From: CAZPUI01 sp964415525
GTDB taxonomy: Bacteria > Acidobacteriota > Holophagae > Holophagales > Holophagaceae
DNA length: 23,003 bases
NCBI GenBank assembly: GCA_964415525.1
Contig: CAYQAS010000067.1
Location: forward strand, 1-23,003
Reading direction: 5' to 3'
In this document: positions 14,125 to 21,281 of the stretch, in pieces
Position numbering within the stretch: position 1 is the stretch's first letter
How the letters are laid out: each line of letters opens with the position of its first letter
Notes under the pieces: generated by a model
Database searches by the model: none
What the model was told of the DNA's origin: nothing
Seen by the model: the letters and a program-made list of their open reading frames with translations, nothing else
Position numbers and translations under genes: made by a program

Positions 14125-14892
14125 GTGCCGCTCCCAAAGACCTTCCTCGCCCGCCTGCGCCGTCTGCCGCTGCGCCTGCGTCGGGCGCTGCACGGGGGCA
14201 CGGAGGGCCAGCATCCCAGCCGCTTCAAGGGCGCGGGCCTGACCTTCGTGGAGAACCGGCCCTACGTGCCCGGCGACGACCCACGCACCATCAACTGGCC
14301 CCTGACCGCGCGCACCGGCGAGCCCATCGTGAAGCGCTTCGAGGCCAGCCGTGAGCTGATCCTCTGGCTGGTGGTGGATCCGAGCCCGTCGATGTTCCTG
14401 GGCGATCCCGTGAGCCCCCTGCGCTGGGCACTCGAAGTCGCCGGAGCCGCCATGGCGACGACGCTCGCGGGCAAGGACCGCCTCGGCCTGTTGGTGCCGG
14501 GCAACGGCAAGGACGTGCCGCCCCTGCGCCTCATCCCCCGTCGTGGGCGCGTGGCGGGACTGCGGCTGCTGGAGGCGCTCTCCGAGATCCGCCCGACGCT
14601 TCCCACGCCTGAAGGCTGGCGCGAGGCCCTGGGGCACTGGGGCGAGCATGGCCGCGGTCACCGCCTCTGGCTGCTCAGCAATGGCGCGGGTCTCAGCGGC
14701 GTGGCGCCCCTCCTCAAGCCCCTGGCGGCGCGACATCGCGTGGTCTGGTTCCACCCTGTGGACGCTGAGCGGAAGCGCGATCCCCACTGGCCCGATCCCG
14801 GCCTTCCCGGTTCCGTCGAGACCCAGATCTGGAGCCTGCAGGACGATCCGGTGGTGCGGCTCGGGGCTTGGCTGAAGGGCGGAGGGGCGTAG
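14125..14892 (+). CDS. DUF58-domain protein of the Bat/MoxR-type cluster
   Basis: A 255-residue DUF58 protein. The family hallmark is clear: GAGLTFVENRPYVPGDDPRTINW, then TARTGEPIVKRFEASRELILWLVVDPSPSM, where DxSxS (VDPSPSM) resembles a von Willebrand metal site. The arginine-rich N-terminus (LARLRRLPLRLRRAL) precedes it; no membrane segment is visible, unlike longer family members. In Bat-type operons a DUF58 protein is encoded with MoxR ATPase and VWA membrane proteins. MoxR is absent here, and the VWA genes resume only after a leftward Uma2 gene. The GTG start is the only candidate before the conserved region in this frame (upstream stop at 14020-14022); its ribosome site is poor. Confidence 0.85.
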   Translation: MPLPKTFLARLRRLPLRLRRALHGGTEGQHPSRFKGAGLTFVENRPYVPGDDPRTINWPLTARTGEPIVKRFEASRELILWLVVDPSPSMFLGDPVSPLRWALEVAGAAMATTLAGKDRLGLLVPGNGKDVPPLRLIPRRGRVAGLRLLEALSEIRPTLPTPEGWREALGHWGEHGRGHRLWLLSNGAGLSGVAPLLKPLAARHRVVWFHPVDAERKRDPHWPDPGLPGSVETQIWSLQDDPVVRLGAWLKGGGA

Positions 14893-14902
14893 CTTCAGCC
14901 GC

Positions 14903-15550
14903 TCAGCCCAGCGTGATCTCCACCTGCCCACCCAGAAGGGGCAGGAGGCCGCCCCACTCGACCCGGGCGGCGTCCACGTAGCGCCCAGCCTCGATCCGCA
15001 GCAGCAGCCCCACCTTCTCCTCAGGATCCACGATCAGGTATTCGGGAATGCCCGCGGCCTCGTAGGCCCAGCGCTTGCGAGTGAGGTCCTTGCTCGCCGT
15101 GCCGGGACTGAGGATCTCCACCACGAGATCGGGCACGCCCTCGATCCCGCGGCCTGTGACCTTCGCGGGATCGCACACCACCACCAGATCCGGCTGGTAG
15201 ACGCTCTCCTCGTTCGGCAGGAAGAGGTCGTGGGGCGCGGCAAAGACCTCGCAGTCGCCGCTCCCGCGCTTCTTCTTGGCGGCCTCCAGGGCCTGGAAGA
15301 AGACGACAGAAAGTCGCATAGAAATGCGCTGATGGTCCGCGGGCGGCGCTGGCGTCATGGCGTAGGGCACGCCCCGGATGAGTTCCCAGCGGCCTTCCCA
15401 CTGCTTCCAATCCTCGATGGTGTATCCCGGGTGCTTCGGCTCAGACGGAGACTCAGAGCTCGGCTTTGAGTCTCCGTGGAGGGCTCCGGGAGGGACTTCG
15501 CGACCACAGGGAGCAGGCGGTCCCCCCCGATCGGTATTGGGCAGGTTCAC
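14903..15550 (-). CDS. Uma2-family (DUF820) restriction-endonuclease-like protein
   Basis: The 215-residue protein has the PD-(D/E)XK pattern of Uma2/DUF820: QPDLVVVCDP (Asp121), PDLVVEILSPGTASKDL (Glu145), then RKRWAYEAAGIPEYLIVDP (Lys159). These positions match the family's presumed catalytic residues, but family function is largely undetermined. The GTG at 15550 has CGGAGG ending 5 bases upstream; it gives a 40-residue N-terminal extension before the family's opening YTIEDWKQWEGRWELIRG. No other start lies in frame before residue 65. The gene is opposite to, and inside, the Bat-type cluster, 10 bases after the DUF58 stop and 69 bases from the next rightward start. That suggests a later insertion. 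A perfect hairpin sequence covers residues 25-36. Confidence 0.85.
   Translation of the reverse strand: MNLPNTDRGGPPAPCGREVPPGALHGDSKPSSESPSEPKHPGYTIEDWKQWEGRWELIRGVPYAMTPAPPADHQRISMRLSVVFFQALEAAKKKRGSGDCEVFAAPHDLFLPNEESVYQPDLVVVCDPAKVTGRGIEGVPDLVVEILSPGTASKDLTRKRWAYEAAGIPEYLIVDPEEKVGLLLRIEAGRYVDAARVEWGGLLPLLGGQVEITLG
15445..15477. repeat. Inverted repeat, 11-base arms, within Uma2 coding N-terminus
   Basis: ACGGAGACTCA (15445-15455) and TGAGTCTCCGT (15467-15477) are perfect reverse complements around an 11-base loop. It lies over codons 25-36 of the Uma2 gene and is symmetric for either strand. It could fold in mRNA from either side. No similar copy is seen elsewhere in the window. Confidence 0.8.
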
Positions 15551-15619
15551 TGCGGCCTCCGATAGGCTGCCTCGATTATGCAATCGCCTGCCCCGTCCCG
15601 GGTGCTGGATACTGGTGTC

Positions 15620-16375
15620 ATGCTCCGCTCCGCCCTGCGCCTCGCGGCCGCGTTCCTGGCCCTGCCCCTCGCCGCCGGTCCCGTGTGGAAGGCGCCGAAG
15701 GTCGCGCCGTACGGCCAGCTCACGGTGCTGGAACTGACGGAGGACGATCCCACCAAGCCCCCCTTGCCCCGCCCCGGGGACGACAAGCTGGGGCCGCTGC
15801 CCCTGCGGGCGGTGGAGGCGACCAAGGACGGCCGGGGCTGGCGACTCACGGTGCAGCCCCTGGTGCCGGGGCTCGTGCGCATCGCGCCCCTGGACCTCGG
15901 CGACGGACGACGCACGCCGGAGCTGCGCCTGGAGGTGCCCCGCACGACGCCCTACGGCGCGCCCTGGGTCGGCGTCGGCGGCGGCCGGGAGGACGTGCTG
16001 CCCCCGGCCCCCTTCCCGGTGATGTGGTCCACCCTGCTGCTGCTGCCCTTTGTGGGTCTGGGCTGGTTCATCTTCCGGCTTCGCCGCCGCGGTGCCCCCA
16101 AGCGCCGCCGCACCCAAGCACGACGGGCCTTCAGTCAGGCTTGGCCCCCCAAAGGTCGGGACCGCAGCGCCCTGGACGCCAGCCATACGGCGGGACGCGA
16201 CCTGCTCGCCACCTCGCTCGGTGAGGCCGCCCGGTCCTGGGGCGCCGCCGAACTCCGGCACCAGGGCCTGCACGCCTGGAGCCGCTGGTCCGAGAGCCTC
16301 GACGCCGCGCGCTTCGGTCGATCGGAGCCGCCCTTCCCCGAGCGGGATGCGCTCCTCAAGGAGCTGGGCGGATGA
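15620..16375 (+). CDS. Signal-peptide, single-pass membrane protein of the Bat-type cluster (BatD position)
   Basis: The 251-residue protein has a signal peptide (MLRSALRLAAAFLALPLAAG), an external Pro-rich beta-like domain (about 21-130), one membrane span (134-153) and a basic cytoplasmic tail (RLRRRGAPKRRR onward) with helical content. In Bat operons the small membrane protein next to BatA/BatB has this layout and is often called BatD or DUF4381. Similarity to either is by position and topology only, not motif. I chose the ATG at 15620 because it starts the signal peptide; the ATG at 15578 would add 14 residues before it. The stop overlaps the BatA start (ATGA at 16372-16375). A promoter is presumably in the 69 bases divergent from Uma2. 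Confidence 0.78.
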   Translation: MLRSALRLAAAFLALPLAAGPVWKAPKVAPYGQLTVLELTEDDPTKPPLPRPGDDKLGPLPLRAVEATKDGRGWRLTVQPLVPGLVRIAPLDLGDGRRTPELRLEVPRTTPYGAPWVGVGGGREDVLPPAPFPVMWSTLLLLPFVGLGWFIFRLRRRGAPKRRRTQARRAFSQAWPPKGRDRSALDASHTAGRDLLATSLGEAARSWGAAELRHQGLHAWSRWSESLDAARFGRSEPPFPERDALLKELGG

Positions 16376-17349
16376 TGCACTTCGACCTCCGCTACCCCTA
16401 TGTTCTGGTCCTGCTTCCGCTGGCCTGGTGGCTGCTCTGGCGCACACCCTACCGCTGGGGGATTCCCCGGGAACGGCCCAGCGGCGCCTTCAAGCGCCAC
16501 ACCGCCCGCCTCCTGCCGCTGCTGGTGGCCACCGCCCTGCTGCTGGCGGGAGCCGGTCCCGAGCGGCGGCTGGGACTCAAGGGCTTCGCGCCGGTGGTGG
16601 ACTTCACCGTGGTGCTGGACGCGTCCAGCTCCATGAAGGCCCTGGACGACGGCCGCACGAGCCGCTGGGACGCCGCCCGCGCCTTGCTGCAGACCTTCAT
16701 CGCCCGCCGCCCTGAAGATCGCTTCAGCCTCGTCGTCTTCCGCGCCTATCCCGCCACCCTGGTGCCCCTCAGCGCGGATCATCCCCGGTTCTGGTACGTC
16801 CTGCAGCAGACCGCACTCGAAGTCGGCGAGGACGGCACCGCCATCGGCAGCGCTCTCATGACCGGCGTGCGCCGCCTCGCCGACAGCCCCGCTCGGTCCC
16901 GCGTGCTGCTCCTGCTCACGGACGGCAGCCAGAACCGCGGGCGGGTCACGGCGCTCGAGGCCGCCCAGGAGGCCAAGTCCAAGGGCATCCGCATCCATAC
17001 CGTGGCCATGGGCGGCGGCAAGGAAGCGCTCTACCCCGTCACGGACGCCGGTGGCCAGATGATCCTCGCGCCCGTAAAGGTCGAAACCGATCCCGACACC
17101 CTGAAGCAGGTGGCCGCCACCACCGGCGGCGAGGCCTTCACGGCGGATGATCCGGCAGGCCTGGACCGCAGCCTGGCCGCCATCGACCGCCTGGAGAAGA
17201 CGGCCCTGCCGGTGGATGCCCCCACGGAGAGCCGACCGCTGGCCCGCTGGTTCCTGCTGGTGGCCGCGGCGCTCGCCCTGCCACTCATCCTCGACCCCTG
17301 GCGCAAGCGCGGCGCCAAGCGGCCTGCCTGGCTCGGGAGCGCGTCGTGA
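16372..17349 (+). CDS. BatA-like von Willebrand factor A membrane protein
   Basis: A 325-residue VWA-domain protein of BatA type. Membrane spans lie near residues 9-23, 47-62 and 291-308. Between the last two is the VWA domain with a complete metal-ion site: Asp83-x-Ser85-x-Ser87 in LDASSSM, Thr156 in DGTAIGS, and Asp184 in LLLTDGS. Bat proteins were named for Bacteroides aerotolerance and are thought to act with MoxR as a periplasmic assembly or chaperone complex. It overlaps the upstream gene by 4 bases (AAGGAG ahead of the ATG) and the downstream gene by 4 bases (GTGA at 17346). All metal-site residues are intact. Confidence 0.92.
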   Translation: MMHFDLRYPYVLVLLPLAWWLLWRTPYRWGIPRERPSGAFKRHTARLLPLLVATALLLAGAGPERRLGLKGFAPVVDFTVVLDASSSMKALDDGRTSRWDAARALLQTFIARRPEDRFSLVVFRAYPATLVPLSADHPRFWYVLQQTALEVGEDGTAIGSALMTGVRRLADSPARSRVLLLLTDGSQNRGRVTALEAAQEAKSKGIRIHTVAMGGGKEALYPVTDAGGQMILAPVKVETDPDTLKQVAATTGGEAFTADDPAGLDRSLAAIDRLEKTALPVDAPTESRPLARWFLLVAAALALPLILDPWRKRGAKRPAWLGSAS

Positions 17350-18821
17350 ACGGCCTGCCCTTCTCCCATCCCTGGGTGCTGCTGCCCGCCGCGGGACTGG
17401 CGCTGCTGGCTCTTCTGGGAGGCCTCTGGGCCCAGACCCGACGGGCAGCCAGCCTGCGGGTGATGGGGCAGCGGCCCTGGACCCTGGGTCTCGGCGCCAT
17501 GCTGCTGGCGGCGGGCCTCGGCCTCGGCCTCGCGGAGCCCCGATTCGGCCCACCGGACGTGCCCCGTCTCACGGTGCATGTGGTGGTGGACGCCAGCCGC
17601 TCCATGACCGTGCCGGATTGCGCCGGACGCTCCCGCTGGCAGACGGCGGTGCGGGCCCTGGACCGCCTCTGGAAGGAGCCCCAGCCCGGCATCCGGTTCA
17701 GCCTGGACCTGCTCACCGGGGATCTCGTGCCCCTGCTCCCTGCGGGGGAAGACCGCACCCTGCTGCGGGACGCCCTGGGCGTGAACCAGCCTGGAAGCGT
17801 CGGTTCCCCCGGCAGCAGCCTCGGGCGCGGGCTCGCCGCCCTGACCGCCCCCATCGAGCCCAAGTCTCCCGAAGTGATCCTGCTGTTCACGGACGGCGAG
17901 GAAACCTGGGAAGCCCGGGATGTGGCCCTGGCACGGGCTGTCGGTGCGGTCCGCAAGGCCCAGATCCCCGTCTTCTCCATCGCCTTCGGGGAAGCCACCC
18001 CTCAGCCGGTGCTGGGTGCCGAAGGCGCAGAACCCCAGATGAGCCGCGCAGACCATGCCTTTCTCGAGACCCTCGCCACCGCCTCCGAGGGCAAAGTGTT
18101 GGCACCTTCTGATGACCTCTCCCGGCTACTGAGCGATCTGACCCACGGGCGCCTGCCCTTGCCCCAGAAGCGCTCCACCACGCCGGCCCATCCCGAGCTG
18201 GGGGCCTGGCTGGCATTGCTCGGTCTCGGCTGCTGGTTCCTGGGCACGGGCCGTCCCTTGCGGGCGTGGCGGCCGGTGCTGCTCATCCTCGGGGCCGTCG
18301 CCCTGCGGGCGGAGCTGCCCATGCCGCCCTCCGTGGAAGCCTGGATCGCCCAGACCGCCCTGGACCGCGGCGATGTGGAGCTGGCCAAGCGCTGGCGCCC
18401 TAACGGGTCCAAGCCGCTGCACCGCCTCATCGCCGCCCAGGTGGATCTGCGTTCCAAGGCGCCGAAATCAGCCATGGAAACGCTAGCGCCCCTCCTCGGC
18501 CAGGGGGTACCCCGCCCCATTCCCACATGGCGGGCCCCGGCCCTGCTCCTGGCGGCCCGTGCCCAGGTGGCCTTGGGACGTCCGGACGAGGCCATGACCC
18601 TGCTGGAACGCCTGCTGACGGAAGCCCCTGGCCACGCCGAGGCCTGCCACGACCTCCAATCCCTGGTACAGGACAGCCACCCGCCTCCGCCGAATCCCAA
18701 GAAACCCCCTCCCCCGCCTCCGCCCCGCCCCAGCCAGGGCGCCCGCCAGGACGAGCTGGAGGGACTCAAGCAGCGCATGCCCCAAAAATCCAAGCCTCCC
18801 GGTGGAATCAAGGATCTTTAA
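17346..18821 (+). CDS. BatB-like VWA protein fused to a BatC-like TPR/proline-rich tail
   Basis: At 491 residues it is longer than a typical BatB (about 330). Membrane spans lie near 9-27 and 45-62. The VWA domain follows, with Asp82-x-Ser84-x-Ser86 in VDASRSM, a Ser at the usual Thr position (GSSLGRG) and Asp183 in LLFTDGEE. Two more hydrophobic segments lie near 289-303 and 311-327. The remainder has helical TPR-like repeats (EAWIAQTALDRGDVELAKRW; AARAQVALGRPDEAMTLLE) and then a Pro-rich region ending in a charged tail. BatC is a separate TPR protein in Bat operons, so this looks like a BatB-BatC fusion. The GTG start overlaps BatA. The proline tract is coded by a C-rich run near 18670-18735; no frameshift there. 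Confidence 0.9.
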   Translation: MNGLPFSHPWVLLPAAGLALLALLGGLWAQTRRAASLRVMGQRPWTLGLGAMLLAAGLGLGLAEPRFGPPDVPRLTVHVVVDASRSMTVPDCAGRSRWQTAVRALDRLWKEPQPGIRFSLDLLTGDLVPLLPAGEDRTLLRDALGVNQPGSVGSPGSSLGRGLAALTAPIEPKSPEVILLFTDGEETWEARDVALARAVGAVRKAQIPVFSIAFGEATPQPVLGAEGAEPQMSRADHAFLETLATASEGKVLAPSDDLSRLLSDLTHGRLPLPQKRSTTPAHPELGAWLALLGLGCWFLGTGRPLRAWRPVLLILGAVALRAELPMPPSVEAWIAQTALDRGDVELAKRWRPNGSKPLHRLIAAQVDLRSKAPKSAMETLAPLLGQGVPRPIPTWRAPALLLAARAQVALGRPDEAMTLLERLLTEAPGHAEACHDLQSLVQDSHPPPPNPKKPPPPPPPRPSQGARQDELEGLKQRMPQKSKPPGGIKDL

Positions 18822-18858
18822 AGGAGGCCGATGAATGCCTGTCCTCAGAGGAGATGCC

Positions 18859-19638
18859 ATGCGACTTTCGCCCTTTGCGTGCCTGCTCGGTGCCGCCCTG
18901 CCCCTGTGCGCCCAGGTCCCCGCGTCCCGGTGGACCTTTGGGCTCCACACCTTTAGCCCGACCTTCGAGGGCCACGTCCTAGACCAGAAGGACGCCAGCA
19001 ACAACTGGGACCTCCAGCGCGACTTCGGCATCGCCAAGGACGGCAGCACGCCCGGCGCCTTCATCGCCTACGACGGCCCTCGGTTCGGCTTCAGCTTTGC
19101 CCTCGATGGTCAGAGCTACGCCGGCGCCCAGCGACTGACTCGGGATGTCACCGTGGACAACACGACGTTCAAGGTGAACACGGACCTCCGCTCCAAGGTG
19201 GATGTGAGGGCCATGGACCTCTGCTGGACCATTCGGGTCTACCGCTGGGAACAGGCCTGGATCGGCGTGGACCTCGGCGCCCACAGCTGGAATATGGACC
19301 TGCAGGCGGACGGCCAGATCCAGAACGGCAGCCAGATGATCACCGGTCACGCCAAGGAAACCACCACCGTGCCCATCCCGCAGATCGGCCTCTCCTGCGG
19401 CGGCCATTTCGCCGAAGACCGCGGGGTGGTGAAGGCCTCGGTGCACTTTCTGGGCTACAAGGGCGCGAAATACACGCGCCTCAATCTGGACGCCCGCTAC
19501 TACGTGCTGCCCTGGCTTGGGCTGCGCGCCTTCGTGGACAACCAGGCCTTCGACGCGCCCCGCGGCTCCATCGACGAGGACAAGGAGCTGAAACTCGACC
19601 GCAATGGCGCCGGTTTCGGCATCGTCGCCCGCTGGTAA
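18859..19638 (+). CDS. Outer-membrane beta-barrel-like protein
   Basis: The 259-residue protein has a signal peptide (MRLSPFACLLGAALPLCAQ), alternating strand patterns throughout, and ends with aromatic Trp (IVARW), typical of Gram-negative outer-membrane barrels. I cannot assign a family. Two in-frame starts each have a good site: ATG 18859 with AGGAG 5 bases upstream, and ATG 18835 with AAAGGAGG (18820-18827) 7 bases upstream. I prefer 18859 because it starts a clean signal peptide. The gene is 37 bases after the BatB stop, with no terminator between, so it may share the Bat transcript. A convergent terminator follows at 19655. Confidence 0.82.
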   Translation: MRLSPFACLLGAALPLCAQVPASRWTFGLHTFSPTFEGHVLDQKDASNNWDLQRDFGIAKDGSTPGAFIAYDGPRFGFSFALDGQSYAGAQRLTRDVTVDNTTFKVNTDLRSKVDVRAMDLCWTIRVYRWEQAWIGVDLGAHSWNMDLQADGQIQNGSQMITGHAKETTTVPIPQIGLSCGGHFAEDRGVVKASVHFLGYKGAKYTRLNLDARYYVLPWLGLRAFVDNQAFDAPRGSIDEDKELKLDRNGAGFGIVARW

Positions 19639-19654
19639 GCGCCACAGGTACGAG

Positions 19655-19679
19655 GAAGCCGGGGCAGCGCCCCGGCTTC
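19655..19679. terminator. Bidirectional hairpin terminator between convergent genes
   Basis: GAAGCCGGGGC (19655-19665) pairs with GCCCCGGCTTC (19669-19679) around a 3-base loop. It sits 17 bases after the barrel-protein stop and 21 bases beyond the end of the leftward thioredoxin-like gene. No strong T run on either side. Confidence 0.75.
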
Positions 19680-19699
19680 ATTGCGTTCAGAGCGCCCTG

Positions 19700-20131
19700 C
19701 TACTTCTTCAGCTTGGCCAGTTCGGCGATGAAGGCCTTGGGGCCGCCGGGCATGTAGCCCAGCTTGCCCACGGGCATGCCACTGCCCTCCAGCACGAAGA
19801 TGGTGGGGTAGCCCTCGACACCGTACTTCGCGGCCAGGGCCTTGTTGGTGGCCTTCAGCTCGGCGCTGATCTCCTTCTTGCGGGGGAAGTCGAGTTCCAC
19901 GAGGACCAGATTCTTGGCGGCATAGGCCTCGAACTCCGGCGTCTCGAAGACCTCCTTCTTGAGCTTGATGCACCAGCCGCACCAGTCAGAGCCCGTGAAG
20001 TCGAGCACGACAAGCTTGTTCTCGGCCTTGGCCTTGGCGATGGCCTTGGGAACATCGGTGGTCCATTCGGCGGCCTGAGCGCCGGTGAAAGCGGATAGCA
20101 GGAGCGCTGCGGTCGTGAGCAAAGACTTCAT
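19700..20131 (-). CDS. Periplasmic thioredoxin-like protein
   Basis: A 143-residue thioredoxin-fold protein with signal peptide (MKSLLTTAALLLSAFTGAQA). The redox motif is SDWCGWC, like thioredoxin's WCGPC; with Trp in place of Pro it suits disulfide exchange or reduction of periplasmic targets. KNLVLVELDFPRKK and AAKYGVEGYPTIFVLE include the cis-Pro turn (YPT) typical of the fold. The ATG at 20131 (ribosome site GGGAGA) is chosen for the signal peptide; the longer frame to 20212 is unlikely. The partner reductase is not in the window. It is divergent from the small secreted protein. Confidence 0.9.
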   Translation of the reverse strand: MKSLLTTAALLLSAFTGAQAAEWTTDVPKAIAKAKAENKLVVLDFTGSDWCGWCIKLKKEVFETPEFEAYAAKNLVLVELDFPRKKEISAELKATNKALAAKYGVEGYPTIFVLEGSGMPVGKLGYMPGGPKAFIAELAKLKK

Positions 20132-20292
20132 CGGTGTCTCCCAATCAGGGGGTGAATCCCCATTCTCTGAGATGAGAAAAGGAACCCGAGTATCCCACGC
20201 TAATCCTTCCACCCACCCCCCCCGTAGCTTCCGACGATCCGAGTGAGGCGAACCGGATCACCCCCCAACGCAACCCAACCACGGAGGCTCCC

Positions 20293-20634
20293 ATGCGTGC
20301 CCTGCTGCTTTCCTGCGCCCTGCTCCTCCCCGCCACCCTCGTGGCCCAGGCCCCGAAGATGGTCAAGGTCGACATCATCCAGAAGTCCGATTTCGGCCAC
20401 AAGAAGGCCGACAAGGGCGACACCCCCACCGAGGTCAAGATGCGGATGCCGCTCAGCCTCGTGAAGTCCTTCCTCAGGACCATGGAGGATTCCGAGGTCA
20501 AGGTGAACGGCAAGGACAAGAAGGGCTTCAAGGCGGACGAGCTCCTGAAGCTGATCGAGACCTCCAAGTCCGGCGACCTGCTGCTCGAGATCACCACGAA
20601 CAAGGGCGATCTGGTCAAGATCACGCTGGAATAG
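20293..20634 (+). CDS. Small secreted protein of unknown function
   Basis: I do not recognise the family. The 113-residue protein has a signal peptide (MRALLLSCALLLPATLVAQ) and a lysine-rich mature part of about 94 residues (KSDFGHKKADKGDTPTEVKMRMP; EVKVNGKDKKGFKADELLKLIE; LLLEITTNKGDLVKITLE). It should be exported and basic. GGAGG lies 5 bases before the ATG. It is followed by a strong terminator, so it is probably monocistronic, and it is divergent from the thioredoxin-like gene across 161 bases in which I see no convincing promoter or operator. Confidence 0.78.
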   Translation: MRALLLSCALLLPATLVAQAPKMVKVDIIQKSDFGHKKADKGDTPTEVKMRMPLSLVKSFLRTMEDSEVKVNGKDKKGFKADELLKLIETSKSGDLLLEITTNKGDLVKITLE

Positions 20635-20654
20635 ATCCTTCAGGCAACGCTACC

Positions 20655-20681
20655 AACGGGCACCCATCCGGGGTGCCCGTT
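20655..20681 (+). terminator. Strong rho-independent terminator
   Basis: AACGGGCACCC (20655-20665) pairs perfectly with GGGTGCCCGTT (20671-20681) around a 5-base loop, followed by TT then CG. It lies 20 bases after the small secreted protein stop. Confidence 0.85.
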
Positions 20682-20706
20682 TTCGCGTACCGCTATCCTC
20701 AGCTTC

Positions 20707-21281
20707 ATGGCCGAACTAACCCCTTCCATCACCTCCATCCGCGTCCGCTATGCCGAGACCGATGCCATGGGGATCGTCCACCACGCCGTGTATCCGGTCT
20801 GGATGGAACTGGGCCGTTCGGACCTCCTGCGCACCATCGGCCAGANNNNNNNNNNNNNNNNNNNNNNNNNNNNNNNNNNNNNNNNNNNNNNNNNNNNNNN
20901 NNNNNNNNNNNNNNNNNNNNNNNNNNNNNNNNNNNNNNNNNNNNNTATCCGGTCTGGATGGAACTGGGCCGTTCGGACCTCCTGCGCACCATCGGCCAGA
21001 GCTATTCGGAGTGGGAGGCCCGAGGCATCTTCATGAGCGTGGGGGAACTCCGCTGCCGCTATCGCGCACCTGCACGCTACGACGAACTGATCTGCGTCCA
21101 GACTTTCGTGAAGGAGGCGGGTCGCCGCAAGGTGGTCTTTGGCTACCGGATTCGGCGAGACAGTCTGCTCCTCTGCGAGGGTGAGAGCGTGCACATCGTG
21201 ACGGGTCGGGATGGTCGGGCCACGATTCTGCCCGAGGACCTGCTGGCGCTGGTCCGCCTGGGCATGGAACCGCAGGCCTAG
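20707..21281 (+). CDS. YbgC/4HBT-family acyl-CoA thioesterase (split by an assembly gap)
   Basis: A hot-dog-fold thioesterase hydrolysing acyl-CoA in the cytoplasm. The opening IRVRYAETDAMGIVHHAVYP carries the family's catalytic-Asp motif (TDAMGIVHH). As written the frame is disturbed by 100 Ns, and the 55 bases before the gap are repeated exactly after it. Removing the Ns and one copy (155 bases) leaves 420 bases, a continuous 139-residue protein of usual family length with YSEWEARGIFMSVGELRCRYRAPARYDELI following directly. The gene is therefore almost certainly intact and not a pseudogene. No clear ribosome site precedes the ATG. It abuts the terminator upstream. Confidence 0.88.
20791..20845 (+). 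repeat. First copy of a 55-base direct repeat flanking the gap
   Basis: Identical to 20946-21000 and ending exactly where the run of Ns begins. It is coding sequence of the thioesterase. Read as a contig-overlap artefact, see findings. Confidence 0.97.
20846..20945. other. Scaffold gap of exactly 100 Ns
   Basis: A round-number run of undetermined bases, the conventional placeholder for a gap of unknown size. Because both flanks share 55 bases, the true gap is probably negative, meaning the contigs overlap. Confidence 0.98.
20946..21000 (+). repeat. Second copy of the 55-base direct repeat
   Basis: Identical to 20791-20845 and starting exactly where the Ns end. One of the two copies is expected to be absent from the real chromosome. 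Confidence 0.97.

Noticed and set aside
14082..14232. Repeated CGCTTCAAGGG near the DUF58 start
   Set aside because: An 11-base match without symmetry or conserved spacing; the second copy is coding sequence.
12957..14354. Long rightward frame (465 codons) over the sigma/anti-sigma genes
   Set aside because: It shadows two clearly recognised leftward genes and has a low-complexity Pro/Arg/Ala-rich product.
20210..20223. C-rich run (eight Cs) as a possible G-quadruplex on the leftward strand
   Set aside because: Only two or three runs of three or more Gs are available, short of the four needed.
20707..21281. Thioesterase as a frameshifted pseudogene or tandem duplication
   Set aside because: The duplication ends exactly at the N-run on both sides and its removal restores a perfect frame, so an assembly artefact explains it better.
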